A stretch of DNA of 64,000 nt from Paenirhizobium cremeum (GCF_022884085.1 NZ_JAGGCS010000001.1:553252-617251); one strand, 5' to 3'. Positions 35,796-45,933 are shown, numbered from the stretch's first letter. Notes: generated by a model from the sequence alone, not told the origin. Made by a program: numbers and translations.

Positions 35796-38593
35796 GCGCA
35801 TTGCCGATCGTTTTCGCCGCCCCCGCCGTCCTGATTGCCCTTGCCGCGCTGCCGCTGATCTGGTGGCTGCTCAAGCTCACCCCGCCGCGTCCGAAGGCCG
35901 AGGTTTTCCCGCCGCTCAAGATTCTCGCCGGCGTGCTGAAGCGCGAGGAAACCCCGTCCAAAAGCCCGTGGTGGCTCACCCTGCTGCGCATGGCGATCGC
36001 CGCCCTTGCCATCCTCGCGCTTGCCGATCCGGTGGTGAACCCGCGCAACGCCTCCCTGTCCGGCGATGGTCCCCTTGTTCTGGTGATCGACAACGGCTGG
36101 TCGACCTCCACGGACTGGGACCGCCGGATGGCGACCGCCGAAGCCTTGATCGGAGATGCCTCCGACAGCAGCCTGCCGATTTCCCTCGTATTCACCGCCG
36201 ATCCAAGCCACGACGCCATACCCGTTGCCGCCAGCACCGCTTTGGAAAGACTGCGCGCCGCCGAGCCCAGGCCTTTGCGGCCCGACCGCGAGCGCGCTAT
36301 CGGCGCGCTCCGGGCAGCCCTTCAATCGACGAGGCCCGGCACGCTCGTCTTTCTCTCGGACGGTCTCTCCTCTCGCGAAAACGAAACCACCATGGCCGAC
36401 CTCGCCGCCCTTTCGCCCCACCGGTTCAGGCTGGCCGAGGGCGACGGAAAAGCCGCCGTTGCAATCACCGATGCGACAAACGGCGCCAACGCACTGGAAG
36501 TCACCCTGTCGAGACTGGCCACGAACAGTCCCGCCAGCGTGAACATCGAGGCTCAGGACCGCCAAGGCCGTGTGATCGCCTCCGGCATGGCCAACTTCCG
36601 CAGCGGAGAAAACGTGACGAAGGCAGCGGTGAACGCGCCGTTCGAACTCCGCAACGATTTTGCCCGGCTTTCGATTGTCGGCCTAGGTACTGCCGGCGCG
36701 ACCCATCTGCTGGACGACGGCTTCCGACGCCGCCGCGTCGCACTGATTTCAGGCGAGGCCGGCGACGAATTCCAGCCGCTGCTCTCGCCGCTCTATTACA
36801 TCGAGCGGGCGCTCGCGCCCTACGCCGATCTGATGAAGCCGGACGTCACGGATCTCGCGGTCTCGATCCCGGAATTCCTCTCGCGCAATCCTTCCGTCAT
36901 CGTGCTTGCCGATGTCGGACGCCTACCGGCCGAAGTCTACGATCCTCTGCAACGCTGGATCTCGCGCGGCGGTACGCTGATCCGCTTTGCCGGACCGCGT
37001 CTCGCCGCAGCCCCTGCAGGCGACCCCCTACTTCCCGTCATCCTGCGCCAGGGCGAGCGTTCGCTCGGCGGCGCCCTGTCCTGGGCGGAACCGCAGCCGC
37101 TTGCGGATTTCCCCCGCTTCGGCCCGTTCGCCGGCATGGCGCGGCCGCAGGATATCCTCGTCAAGCGACAGGTGCTTGCCGAGCCCACGCCCGATCTTGC
37201 GGAACGCACCTGGGCGAGCCTCGCCGACGGAACGCCACTCGTCACCGTCCGCGAAAACGGCGCAGGCCGCATCGTGCTCTTTCATATCAGCGCGGAAGCC
37301 ACCTGGTCCGACCTGCCCATCTCCGGCCATTTTGTCGAAATGCTGCGGCGGCTCATTCAGCTCTCCCGCGTCGGCACCGTCGCCGAGGGCAGCGACGCAA
37401 CGGCCCCGGCATTGCCCCCTTACCGGCTGCTCACGGCGACCGGTGCCATGACCACCGAGGCCGCAAGCGCGCGTCCCTTGAGCCTTGGCAATGACCGGCC
37501 CCAGGCTGCGACCTTCGACAATCCGCCGGGGCTCTACGGCACCGAAGACGGCTTCGTCGCCCTGAACCTTCTGCCGCCCGGCAGCGAACTGGACCCGCTT
37601 CCGCAGGACGCCGGCTTGGCAGTGACGCGCGAACCCCTTGCTGGCTCGGCCGCAAGACCGCTGAAACCGGCGCTTCTGTCCATAGCCTTCCTCCTGTTGG
37701 TGCTGGACAGCATCGTCGTACTCTTCATGAATGGCGTTTTCGCCCGCCTACCCCGCCGTACCGCCGCAACCGGCGCGATGATTGCGCTGGCCGCCCTGCT
37801 GGCGCTTCCTGACGACCTGCACGCCGCCGACGCGAAACCGGGCGACGAACTGATCCTCGAGCGGCTCGACAACACGCATCTCGCCTATGTCATCACGGGC
37901 GAGCCGGAAATCGACCGTATCTCGGAACGGGGCCTGATCGGCCTCACAGATTTCCTCACCTACCGGACGACACTCGAACCCGCGCCTCCCGTTGGCCTCG
38001 ACATATCCAAGGACGAGTTGTCCTTTTATCCGATCATCTTCTGGCCGGTATCAGCCACGGCCCCCATGCCCTCGGCCGCAGCGATCAGTCGCATCGACGC
38101 CTATATGCGCGCCGGCGGCACCGTGCTCTTCGATACCCGCGATCAGATTTCCTCCCTCGGCAACGATGCGGGCCCCAGCGCCAATGGCGAGCGGCTGCAG
38201 GCAATTCTTGCCAATATCGACATCCCGCCGCTGGAGCCTGTTCCCTCCGATCACGTCCTGGCGCGGTCGTTCTATCTGTTGAGCAATTTTCCCGGCCGCT
38301 ATACCGGCAGCCCCCTCTGGGTCGAGGCGAGACAGGAAGCCAAGACGAGCAGCAGCGGCCTTGCCTCCCTGGGCGACGGCGTCTCCCCGATCCTGATTAC
38401 CGGCAACGACCTGCTGGCGGCCTGGGCGATGGATGACAACGGCGTTCCCCTGATGCCGACGGTCCCGCCGGACGAGATGCAGCGGGAAATGTCCTACCGC
38501 GCCGGCGTCAACATCATGATGTACATGCTGACCGGCAACTACAAGGCCGATCAGGTACACATTCCCGACCTCCTCGAACGGTTGGGCCAGTGA
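35792..38593 (+). CDS. BatA-type N-terminus plus DUF4159 membrane protein
   Basis: A 933-residue protein. Two N-terminal helices (about 5-22 and 62-78) with the BatA/aerotolerance N-terminal pattern are followed by a vWA-like segment (LVLVIDNGWSTSTDWDRRMATA), a large extracytoplasmic region with a GATase-like portion, two more helices near residues 630-680, and a C-terminal DUF4159 domain. Start at 35792 has AGCAGGAGC upstream and overlaps the DUF58 stop by four bases. In other bacteria Bat proteins affect oxygen tolerance and envelope integrity; its role in rhizobia is not known to me. Confidence 0.85.
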   Translation: MSALPIVFAAPAVLIALAALPLIWWLLKLTPPRPKAEVFPPLKILAGVLKREETPSKSPWWLTLLRMAIAALAILALADPVVNPRNASLSGDGPLVLVIDNGWSTSTDWDRRMATAEALIGDASDSSLPISLVFTADPSHDAIPVAASTALERLRAAEPRPLRPDRERAIGALRAALQSTRPGTLVFLSDGLSSRENETTMADLAALSPHRFRLAEGDGKAAVAITDATNGANALEVTLSRLATNSPASVNIEAQDRQGRVIASGMANFRSGENVTKAAVNAPFELRNDFARLSIVGLGTAGATHLLDDGFRRRRVALISGEAGDEFQPLLSPLYYIERALAPYADLMKPDVTDLAVSIPEFLSRNPSVIVLADVGRLPAEVYDPLQRWISRGGTLIRFAGPRLAAAPAGDPLLPVILRQGERSLGGALSWAEPQPLADFPRFGPFAGMARPQDILVKRQVLAEPTPDLAERTWASLADGTPLVTVRENGAGRIVLFHISAEATWSDLPISGHFVEMLRRLIQLSRVGTVAEGSDATAPALPPYRLLTATGAMTTEAASARPLSLGNDRPQAATFDNPPGLYGTEDGFVALNLLPPGSELDPLPQDAGLAVTREPLAGSAARPLKPALLSIAFLLLVLDSIVVLFMNGVFARLPRRTAATGAMIALAALLALPDDLHAADAKPGDELILERLDNTHLAYVITGEPEIDRISERGLIGLTDFLTYRTTLEPAPPVGLDISKDELSFYPIIFWPVSATAPMPSAAAISRIDAYMRAGGTVLFDTRDQISSLGNDAGPSANGERLQAILANIDIPPLEPVPSDHVLARSFYLLSNFPGRYTGSPLWVEARQEAKTSSSGLASLGDGVSPILITGNDLLAAWAMDDNGVPLMPTVPPDEMQREMSYRAGVNIMMYMLTGNYKADQVHIPDLLERLGQ

Positions 38594-38594
38594 C

Positions 38595-40667
38595 ATGACG
38601 ATCCAGTTTGCCCCTTTCCTCCCATGGCTCGCGCTCCTCGCCCTTGCGGTGCTGGCCGTGCTGCTTTTTACAGCCGGCCTGATGAAACGGGTGCGCGGCA
38701 CGGTGCTGCGCTTCGTCGCTTCCGCAGCGGTGCTGGCGGCCCTCGCCAACCCGTTGCTGCTGCAGGAAGAGCGCGAACCGCTGAGCACCATCGTCCCCGT
38801 TATCGTCGACCGCAGCCAGAGCCAGGAGGCTCCCGGCCGCACGGCCATGACCGACGACGCGCTGAAGGCCCTGACCGACCGCCTCTCGCGTTTTGCCCGC
38901 ATCGAACCGCGCATCGTCGAGGTGAAGAACCCACCCACGAATGACTCTCCCTCGACCCGGCTCTTCGAGGCGCTGGCATCGTCGATCACCGACGTTCCTC
39001 CGGCTCGCATCGGCGGTGCGATCATGCTGACAGACGGGCAGGTTCACGACATTCCGGGCCCGGGGCAGTCGCTGGGCTTCAACGCTCCCCTGCACGCACT
39101 GATTACCGGCAGGGCCGACGAGTTCGACCGCCGTATCGAGGTACGCCAGGCCCCGCGCTTCGGCATCGTCGGCGATCCGCAGGAGTTGACCTTCCGCGTC
39201 TTCGACGAAGGCCGCAAGACTGAGGCGCCGGCGGACGTGACCGTTCTGATGAACGGCGAGGAGATAGCAAGGCTCAACGTCATTCCCGGCGTCGACACCC
39301 CGCTCGCCTTCAAGGTGCCGCGCGGCGGCACCAACGTGATCGAATTCGATGTTGCCGGCGCGCCCGGTGAAGTCACCGACATCAACAACAAGGCCATCCA
39401 TCTGATTGAGGGCATCCGCGAGAACCTCAGGGTGCTGCTCGTATCCGGCGAGCCCCATGCCGGCGAGCGCGCCTGGCGAAATCTCCTGAAGTCGGATGCC
39501 TCCGTCGATCTGGTGCACTTCACCATTTTGCGTCCGCCGGAAAAACAGGACGGAACCCCGATCAACGAATTGTCGCTGATTACCTTCCCGACCCGCGAAC
39601 TGTTCGTCGAGAAGATCAACGATTTCGATCTCATCATTTTCGACCGCTATCAGGATCGCAAAAACGTCCTGCCGATCCTCTACTATGACTATATCGCCGA
39701 ATACGTGAAGCGCGGCGGCGCCCTGCTGATCGCGGCCGGACCCGAACTGGCAGGCGTGGATTCGATCGCGCTGACCCCGCTCTCCTCCGTCATTCCCGCT
39801 GTCCCTACCGGCGAGATGCACGAGGCCGCCTTCTATCCTCGCCTTTCCGAAAAGGGCGAGCGCCATCCGGTGACCCGCGGCCTCGACGGTTCCATGACGG
39901 AGCCTCCGGCATGGGGGCGCTGGTTCCGCAGCATCGAGGTGGCAAGGCCCGACGGGGAAACCGTCATGACGGCCGACGGCGGTCGCCCGCTGCTGGTGCT
40001 CAACCGCTCCGGCGAAGGCCGCGTCGCCATGCTGCTGTCCGACCAGGGCTGGCTCTGGGCGCGCGGTTTCGAAGGCGGAGGCCCGCATGTCTCCCTCTAC
40101 CGGCGCATCGCCCACTGGCTGATGAAGGAACCGGAACTGGAGGAGGAATCGCTCAAGGCGCGCGCCATCGGCCGCACGCTGGAAGTGACGCGGCAGACCA
40201 TTGGCGACAAGCCGGGCCCCGCGACCATCCGTTCGCCCTCGGGCAAGACCGAAACGCTCGACCTCACGGAGACCGTCCCCGGTCTCTATCGTGGCGAACG
40301 CCGGATGGATGAAATCGGCCTCTTCACCGTCAGCAACGGCGATTTTTCGACGCTGGTGCATGTCGGCGCGGTAGACTCGCCGGAATTCAAGGCGATGATT
40401 TCGACGACCGAGACACTTGCCCCCGTCGCTGCGGGCACCAGGGGAATGGTGGCCCGCCTCGACAACGGCAATGGCGGTATCCGCGTGCCCGATATCGTCC
40501 CCGTCAGCAGCGAGGTGCGGGTTTCCGACAACCGGCGCATGCTCATCAGGCTGACCGACGAAACCGTCCTCAAAGGCGTGAACACGCTGCCGCTGTTTGC
40601 GGGCTTTGCCGGCCTTGCGGTCCTGCTCTTCGCCATATCCGCCATGTGGTGGCGCGAGGGACGATAG
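38595..40667 (+). CDS. Membrane protein with glutamine-amidotransferase-like domain
   Basis: A 690-residue protein with two N-terminal transmembrane helices (about 8-28 and 36-52), a large periplasmic-facing region containing a class I glutamine-amidotransferase-like fold (LRVLLVSGEPHAGERAWRNLL through RGGALLIAAGPELAG), and a C-terminal helix (LFAGFAGLAVLLFAISAMWW). No catalytic Cys is apparent at the amidotransferase elbow, so it is probably non-enzymatic. It starts two bases after the previous stop. Fourth gene of the moxR operon. Confidence 0.85.
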   Translation: MTIQFAPFLPWLALLALAVLAVLLFTAGLMKRVRGTVLRFVASAAVLAALANPLLLQEEREPLSTIVPVIVDRSQSQEAPGRTAMTDDALKALTDRLSRFARIEPRIVEVKNPPTNDSPSTRLFEALASSITDVPPARIGGAIMLTDGQVHDIPGPGQSLGFNAPLHALITGRADEFDRRIEVRQAPRFGIVGDPQELTFRVFDEGRKTEAPADVTVLMNGEEIARLNVIPGVDTPLAFKVPRGGTNVIEFDVAGAPGEVTDINNKAIHLIEGIRENLRVLLVSGEPHAGERAWRNLLKSDASVDLVHFTILRPPEKQDGTPINELSLITFPTRELFVEKINDFDLIIFDRYQDRKNVLPILYYDYIAEYVKRGGALLIAAGPELAGVDSIALTPLSSVIPAVPTGEMHEAAFYPRLSEKGERHPVTRGLDGSMTEPPAWGRWFRSIEVARPDGETVMTADGGRPLLVLNRSGEGRVAMLLSDQGWLWARGFEGGGPHVSLYRRIAHWLMKEPELEEESLKARAIGRTLEVTRQTIGDKPGPATIRSPSGKTETLDLTETVPGLYRGERRMDEIGLFTVSNGDFSTLVHVGAVDSPEFKAMISTTETLAPVAAGTRGMVARLDNGNGGIRVPDIVPVSSEVRVSDNRRMLIRLTDETVLKGVNTLPLFAGFAGLAVLLFAISAMWWREGR

Positions 40668-40669
40668 GC

Positions 40670-41089
40670 ATGCATCTCGAACTCGAAGTCCTGGATACCG
40701 CCCCCGACGAGGATCGCGCCGTCATTCGCAAGGGGATTCTCGACTACAACGACGGGATGCTCGGCCCGACGGACCGGAAGGGCATTTTCATTCCGCTGAG
40801 GGATGCCGAAGGGCGCATCGAGGGCGGCCTCGTCGGCTATACCGGCCGGGGCTGGCTCTATACCGAACTGCTGTTCGTGCCGGAGCACCTGCGCGGTCGA
40901 GGTCTTGCCGGAAAGCTGCTGGAGCGGGCGGAGCAGGAGGCACGGGACCGCGGCTGCATCGGCGCCTACATCGATACCATCAACCCGCAGGCCCGACGTG
41001 CCTATCAACGGCAGGGCTACGAAATCTGCGGAAAGATCGAGAACTTCACCGGAGACTACGCCATCACCTGGCTCACGAAGCGATTTTGA
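40670..41089 (+). CDS. GNAT family N-acetyltransferase
   Basis: A 139-residue acetyltransferase with the acetyl-CoA loop LFVPEHLRGRGLAGKLLERAEQEARDRGC and a C-terminal NPQARRAYQRQGYEICG. It begins two bases after the moxR operon's last gene and so may be co-transcribed. Its 3' end overlaps that of the convergent GNAT gene by 17 bases. Substrate unknown. Confidence 0.85.
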   Translation: MHLELEVLDTAPDEDRAVIRKGILDYNDGMLGPTDRKGIFIPLRDAEGRIEGGLVGYTGRGWLYTELLFVPEHLRGRGLAGKLLERAEQEARDRGCIGAYIDTINPQARRAYQRQGYEICGKIENFTGDYAITWLTKRF

Positions 41090-41630
41090 GCGCTTCCGCC
41101 TCGGTTTCGCTCGCGGTCTCTTTCCACTGGCATTCCCGCCAGGCGATGACGCCCTTAAGCCGCTCGTGCACATCGGCGGCAATCGGCACCACCAGCACCC
41201 GCGCGGGGTCGACCGGACCGGGAAAATCGAGCGCCTTCCAGGCGACTTTCTCAAAACCCAGCGGCATGTAATACGGCGGGTCGCCGATGAGGATCACAGC
41301 TTCCGAACCCTTCCGCCGGGCCGCCTCGATGGCGATGCGCACCAGCTCGCGGCCGATCCCCATGTTCTTGTGCGAGGGCCGGACCGCAAGCGGACCGAGC
41401 AGATGGCCATGAACGCCGCCGGCGATGACCGGCGTCATCCGTACGGACGCGATCGTCTCGCCATCGTCGGCGCAGATGAAGGAAAGCGACCGGTCGTGCG
41501 GCCCCTGCTCCCGGATGCGGGCGGCAGCGCGCGTGAACCGGCCGGGACCGAAGGCTTCTTCGTTGATGAGTTCGATAACGGCGTCGTGCGACGCATCCTC
41601 AGTGAGGTAGACGAGGTCGTGATTTTTCAT
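41073..41630 (-). CDS. GNAT family N-acetyltransferase, YhbS-like
   Basis: A 185-residue acetyltransferase: VRMTPVIAGGVHGHLLGPLAVRPSHKNMGIGRELVRIAIEAARRKGSEAVILIGDPPYYMPLGFEKV. The GPLAVRP and GDPPYY blocks match the YhbS/COG3153 group. It converges with, and overlaps, the preceding GNAT gene although the two proteins are not close paralogues. Confidence 0.88.
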   Translation of the reverse strand: MKNHDLVYLTEDASHDAVIELINEEAFGPGRFTRAAARIREQGPHDRSLSFICADDGETIASVRMTPVIAGGVHGHLLGPLAVRPSHKNMGIGRELVRIAIEAARRKGSEAVILIGDPPYYMPLGFEKVAWKALDFPGPVDPARVLVVPIAADVHERLKGVIAWRECQWKETASETEAEALKIAS

Positions 41631-41889
41631 GAAATGCCCGAAACCAGCAGAACAGACGTAGATATGGGTTCTCGTTAACGCCAGGGGCGTTCGGGAAGCA
41701 TCAGCGTCGTCGCAGGGTCCGTGGTGCGGTCATGGGGCCTTCAATCCTTCAGGTGAAAATCCGGATAGCAGCATTTTTCGTGTCCGTCCAACGGAAAAAC
41801 ACACCGTTCATCCTTTCGCGTCTCGCAATCCTTCTGTCGAACCGTATTTTCAGCCAACGACACGGGAAGAAACAAGAAGGAGTTGCCCG

Positions 41890-42870
41890 ATGGGCATGCT
41901 GATCGAAGGTACTTGGCACGACGTCTGGTACGACACCAAGGCAACCGCGGGACATTTCCGTCGCGGCGATTCGACCTTTCGCAACTGGGTCACTGCGGAC
42001 GGTAGCGCCGGTCCGACCGGACGCGCAGGCTTCAAGGCAGAGGCCGGCCGCTACCATCTCTATGTGTCCTACGCCTGCCCCTGGGCGCACCGCACTCTGA
42101 TCTTCCGCAAGCTCAAGGGACTGGACAATCTTATCTCCGTATCGGTGGTGGACCCGCTGATGCTGGAAAACGGCTGGGAATTCCACGATCGCGACGGCGC
42201 AACCGTCGACCACCTCTTTGGCTCGCGCGCCCTCTGGGAGATTTACGTGAAAGCCGAGCGTGCCTATAGCGGCCGCGTGACCGTTCCTGTCCTCTGGGAC
42301 AAGAAGACAGGCACGATTGTCTCGAACGAATCCTCCGAGATCATCCGCATGTTCAACAGCGCCTTTGACGGACTGACCGGCAACACGCTGGATTTTTACC
42401 CGCAGGAACTTCACGGTGCGATCGACGAACTCAACAGCCGGGTCTACGACACCGTCAACAACGGCGTCTACAAGGCCGGCTTCGCCACCACGCAGGCCGC
42501 CTATGAGAGCGCCGTCCACCCGCTATTCGAAACCCTTGACTGGCTTGAGGAGCGGCTTTCCGGGCAGCGCTACCTGTTCGGCGACCGGCAGACGGAAGCC
42601 GACTGGCGGCTGTTCACCACCCTCGTCCGCTTCGACGCGGTCTATGTCGGCCATTTCAAGTGCAATATCCGCAGGATCGAGGATTATCCCAACCTCTCGG
42701 CCTATCTGCGCGATCTCTACCAGACGCCGGGCGTGGCGGAGACTGTCAACATGCGCCACATCAAGGACCACTACTACCGCAGTCACAAGACCATCAACCC
42801 GACGGGCGTCGTCCCGGTCGGGCCGGCGCTCGACTTCGACCGGCCCCATGGCCGCGAAAGGCTCGCCTGA
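41890..42870 (+). CDS. Glutathionyl-hydroquinone reductase (YqjG/ECM4, Xi-class GST)
   Basis: A 326-residue protein with the catalytic Cys in YACPWAHRTLIFRKLKGL, the WDKKTGTIVSNESSEIIRMFN block and the C-terminal alpha-helical domain. It reduces glutathionyl-hydroquinones back to hydroquinones in quinone detoxification. AAGAAGGAGTTGCCCG precedes the ATG. The 259 bases upstream hold no gene. Confidence 0.94.
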   Translation: MGMLIEGTWHDVWYDTKATAGHFRRGDSTFRNWVTADGSAGPTGRAGFKAEAGRYHLYVSYACPWAHRTLIFRKLKGLDNLISVSVVDPLMLENGWEFHDRDGATVDHLFGSRALWEIYVKAERAYSGRVTVPVLWDKKTGTIVSNESSEIIRMFNSAFDGLTGNTLDFYPQELHGAIDELNSRVYDTVNNGVYKAGFATTQAAYESAVHPLFETLDWLEERLSGQRYLFGDRQTEADWRLFTTLVRFDAVYVGHFKCNIRRIEDYPNLSAYLRDLYQTPGVAETVNMRHIKDHYYRSHKTINPTGVVPVGPALDFDRPHGRERLA

Positions 42871-42879
42871 TTTCGGCTC

Positions 42880-43371
42880 TCACCAGATGTCGGCAGGGCT
42901 TGCTTCGCCGCCCAGTTCGGCAAGTCTCCTGCGCGTGGCGGTGGTGGTGTCGGGGGGCAGATCCCGCGGATCGAAGAAGCCGGATTCGACGATCTCCCGG
43001 TCGGCCGGACGCGGTGCGGTCTGGATGACCTTCGCGCGGTAGAGCAGAACGTGATCCCGTTTGCTGACCGTGCTGTTGTAATAAACGTGGAAGATCTGCG
43101 GCGGCTCGGTCATCACCAGATTGCCTTCTTCGCGCAACTCCTTTTCGAGCGCCTGCATCACGGTCTCGCGGCGCTCCACCCCGCCGCCGGGCATATACCA
43201 GCCCGGTACATAGGAGTGGCGAACAAGGAAAATCCGCCCCTCTTCATCAAAACAGGCCGCCCGGACACCAAGTGTCATGCCGCGCGAAATCGCGAAGTAA
43301 CTGTGCAGAATACGCAACACGAACCGGGTAGTTGGTCCGGATACTTCTTCTCTTCCTTGCTGTTGCGTCAT
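42880..43371 (-). CDS. Nudix hydrolase
   Basis: A 163-residue protein with a Nudix box GGGVERRETVMQALEKELREEGN (intact REExxE-type helix with LREEG) and the preceding GWYMPGGG. The specific nucleotide substrate cannot be inferred. It is convergent with the hydroquinone reductase gene, whose stop is 9 bases away, and divergent from the metallophosphatase. Confidence 0.88.
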   Translation of the reverse strand: MTQQQGREEVSGPTTRFVLRILHSYFAISRGMTLGVRAACFDEEGRIFLVRHSYVPGWYMPGGGVERRETVMQALEKELREEGNLVMTEPPQIFHVYYNSTVSKRDHVLLYRAKVIQTAPRPADREIVESGFFDPRDLPPDTTTATRRRLAELGGEASPADIW

Positions 43372-43412
43372 TGTCCTTGCCCGCTGTGGATGCGCTCTTT
43401 AAGAGAGGCACC

Positions 43413-44321
43413 ATGTTCAAGCTCGCGCATATATCCGACGTTCACCTTGGGCCTTTGCCGAACCTGACGATCCGTGAACTCGCCTCCAAGCGCATTACCG
43501 GATATGTGAACTGGCACCGCAACCGGCGCAAGCACCTTTTCGCCAATGCGCTCGATCTTGTGATCGGGGATCTGCGCCGGCAGGAGCCCGACCATCTCGC
43601 CATCACCGGCGACCTTGTCAATCTTGCCTCAGGCATCGAGATCCGTCGCATCGCGGAATGGCTCCACGAGACCGGCGCTCCTCTCGATACCTCCGTGGTT
43701 CCCGGCAATCACGACGCCTATGTGCCCGGCGCGCACGACAAGGCCGTGCAGGCCTGGTACGACTACATGCGCGGCGACGACGATCCGATGATCTGGCGCG
43801 AGGGCTACAAGCTCTTTCCCTATATCCGCCGCCGCGGCCCGGTGGCGCTGATCGGCTGTTCCACCTCCATCGCGACGCCCCCTTTCTCCGCCAGCGGCTT
43901 CTTCAGCGCAAGACAGGCGCGCGAGACCTCCAACCTGCTGAAGGCAGCCGGCGAGGAAGGCCTTTTCCGGGTGGTTATGATCCACCATCCGCCCATCCGC
44001 GGCGCAACCTCGTCTCACAAGCGCATGATCGGCATCCGGCGCTTTGCGGCCGCCATCTCCACCGGCGGCGCGGAACTGGTGCTGCACGGTCACACCCACC
44101 TCAACACGCTCTATTGGCTCAACAATCGTCATCAGCATGTGCCTGTGGTCGGCATTGCCTCCGCCTCGCAGGGCCCCGGCGCGACCAAGCCTGCAGCGGG
44201 CTATAATCTCTTCTCCATCGACGGAGAAGCCGGCCACTGGCGTCTGCAATGGGACCGCTACGGCCTTGCCGACACCGGCACGGAACTGCGGCACGAACAC
44301 CGCCAGATGCTGATGGGTTAG
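43413..44321 (+). CDS. Metallophosphoesterase
   Basis: A 302-residue calcineurin-like phosphoesterase. All dinuclear metal motifs are present: HISDVHLGP, ITGDLVN, VPGNHDAY, MIHHPP and LHGHTHLN. This resembles small cytosolic phosphodiesterases, but the substrate is unknown. The start at 43413 follows AGAGAGGCACC; a GTG at 43332 would add a hydrophobic stretch and overlap the divergent Nudix gene, and is less likely. It overlaps the TetR gene's 3' end by four bases. Confidence 0.88.
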   Translation: MFKLAHISDVHLGPLPNLTIRELASKRITGYVNWHRNRRKHLFANALDLVIGDLRRQEPDHLAITGDLVNLASGIEIRRIAEWLHETGAPLDTSVVPGNHDAYVPGAHDKAVQAWYDYMRGDDDPMIWREGYKLFPYIRRRGPVALIGCSTSIATPPFSASGFFSARQARETSNLLKAAGEEGLFRVVMIHHPPIRGATSSHKRMIGIRRFAAAISTGGAELVLHGHTHLNTLYWLNNRHQHVPVVGIASASQGPGATKPAAGYNLFSIDGEAGHWRLQWDRYGLADTGTELRHEHRQMLMG

Positions 44322-45010
44322 GCTCCTCCGGGGCGCGCCTCCCCGGCGACGAAACCGTTTCGCGAACGATGATAGGCCACGATCGCCTTCAGGTTCTGCG
44401 AGACGATTGCGCCGGCAGCCTGCGCCTGCGTCAGACCGAATCCCGGCCAACCCATATGCTTGACGATGACGGGCTTGCACTGCCGGAAAAAAACCATCTG
44501 CCCGAACAGCGAAAAAACCGTCAGGGCAAGCTCACTGCCTTGCACGGCGCCTCCGACGGCAATGGCGAACAATTGCGAAAACCGTTCATGCAGCGGTTCG
44601 GTGAGCTTTTCGTAGAGAAGCGCATCGACGGTGGCGGGAACGACCAGTTCCCGCGTCATGAAGTTGGAAATCTGGTCGGCGTCCGGCCGTGTCGAACCGA
44701 GCAGGAGCAGGATCGAGAACATGCTGTCCAGCATGTCGAGCGCCTCGTCGGGAGAGAGGGTTTCCGGCAGCGGCTCCGACACCGATGCGCCGAGCATTTC
44801 CCGCACCACCGAAATCACATATTCGATGCAGGCGATCCTGAGCCCCGGCTTGCCTCCGAAATGATAGGCAATACTGCCGATATTCGCGGCCGCGTGATCG
44901 GCAATCTGCCGTGTCGACACGGCGTCATAGCCGTAATCGCCGAAAAGTTCGAGCGCAGCGGATACCAGGGATTCGCGCGTGGCGGCCGCGCCAGAAACCT
45001 GTCTTGTCAT
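44318..45010 (-). CDS. TetR family regulator (CerR-like C-terminal domain)
   Basis: A 230-residue regulator with an N-terminal helix-turn-helix (SAALELFGDYGYDAVSTRQIADHAAANIGSIAYHFGGKPGL) and a C-terminal region (FMTRELVVPATVDALLYEKLTEPLHERFSQL) typical of the CerR/DUF1956 group, which often controls transporters. No obvious efflux genes lie next to it; the divergent neighbour is an alpha/beta-hydrolase upstream on the same strand. Target unknown. Confidence 0.87.
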   Translation of the reverse strand: MTRQVSGAAATRESLVSAALELFGDYGYDAVSTRQIADHAAANIGSIAYHFGGKPGLRIACIEYVISVVREMLGASVSEPLPETLSPDEALDMLDSMFSILLLLGSTRPDADQISNFMTRELVVPATVDALLYEKLTEPLHERFSQLFAIAVGGAVQGSELALTVFSLFGQMVFFRQCKPVIVKHMGWPGFGLTQAQAAGAIVSQNLKAIVAYHRSRNGFVAGEARPGGA

Positions 45011-45147
45011 TCTTGTCCTGTCCCATACAGCCCAGTCATTGCCCGGACAGTTCATGTACAGGCTCGGGATGACGCATGAAATCAATACGTTACTTCCAGC
45101 CGCCGCTCAAGGCGCCAGCCCGTCCGCGAAAATCCGCCAAAACGCAT

Positions 45148-45930
45148 TCAGCCCGCGGCCGAGACTGCCCGCCCAATCTCCTCGGCAACGATCCCGGGGC
45201 ATTCGTCAATCAGCATGTGACCGGCCCCGGCGATGCGACGGATTGCAACACCGTCCCCGCTGACAGCGCTCTGATGCGGCGGCAGGATGCAGTCCTCAAG
45301 CCCCCAGAGCAATGTCAGGGGCATCCGCAGGGAGAGGATATCGTCAAGCGGCAATTGTCCCTGCGCCGGCCCCGTTTCGCACATGGCGGAAACGATTGCC
45401 TCGAAGACGGTTCGCAAGGCCCCGAGCGCGCCGTCCGCGCGGCGCGCCTCCAGCGTGTCGCGGACCATATCCTCGGGAATATCGAAATTATAGCCAACCA
45501 TGATTTCCATGGCCGCGCGCAGTTCATCGGCCGTTTCGGCAAGGCCGTAGCGACGAAGCGCCCGATGGTTGATTTCCGGCCCGAAACCGCCTGGCGCCAC
45601 GAGCGTCAGGCTCGCCACCGCTTCAGGCCGGCGAAGCGCGATCAGGGCGGCAGTCGCCCCGCCGAGCGAATGGCCGGCAAGATGAAAGACGGAAATGCCC
45701 CGTCCCTCGAGATCGGACAGGATAGCCTTCGCCATGCGCCCCGCTCCGCCGAGGCCATCCGCTCCCAGCGAACCTCCATGCCCTGGAAGATCGTAGGCAA
45801 TCACCGGCAGATTCGACGGCAGCAGGGCCGTGACCCGCCGCCAGGCAAAGGCGCCACCGCCGAAGCCATGCAGCAGCACCAGCGGCGCTGCTGCATGAGG
45901 ATCGCCGGCGATGACGGCGTGAAGTGCCAC
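45148..45930 (-). CDS. Alpha/beta-hydrolase fold protein
   Basis: A 260-residue hydrolase with oxyanion HGFGGGAFAWRR, nucleophile elbow GHSLGG, an acid in WGLEDCILPP and a His in GAGHMLIDE. This sequence resembles the catalytic domain of acetoin-dehydrogenase E2-like or esterase proteins, without a lipoyl domain. Its start lies 3 bases after the leuA stop in the same direction, so it may be translated from the leuA transcript. Confidence 0.88.
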   Translation of the reverse strand: MALHAVIAGDPHAAAPLVLLHGFGGGAFAWRRVTALLPSNLPVIAYDLPGHGGSLGADGLGGAGRMAKAILSDLEGRGISVFHLAGHSLGGATAALIALRRPEAVASLTLVAPGGFGPEINHRALRRYGLAETADELRAAMEIMVGYNFDIPEDMVRDTLEARRADGALGALRTVFEAIVSAMCETGPAQGQLPLDDILSLRMPLTLLWGLEDCILPPHQSAVSGDGVAIRRIAGAGHMLIDECPGIVAEEIGRAVSAAG

Positions 45931-45933
45931 CCG

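Noticed and set aside
35141-38593. A 1150-codon frame joining DUF58 and the DUF4159 protein
   Set aside because: Its first 217 codons run out of frame through the DUF58 gene; the real start with a ribosome-binding site and the BatA-type N-terminus is at 35792.
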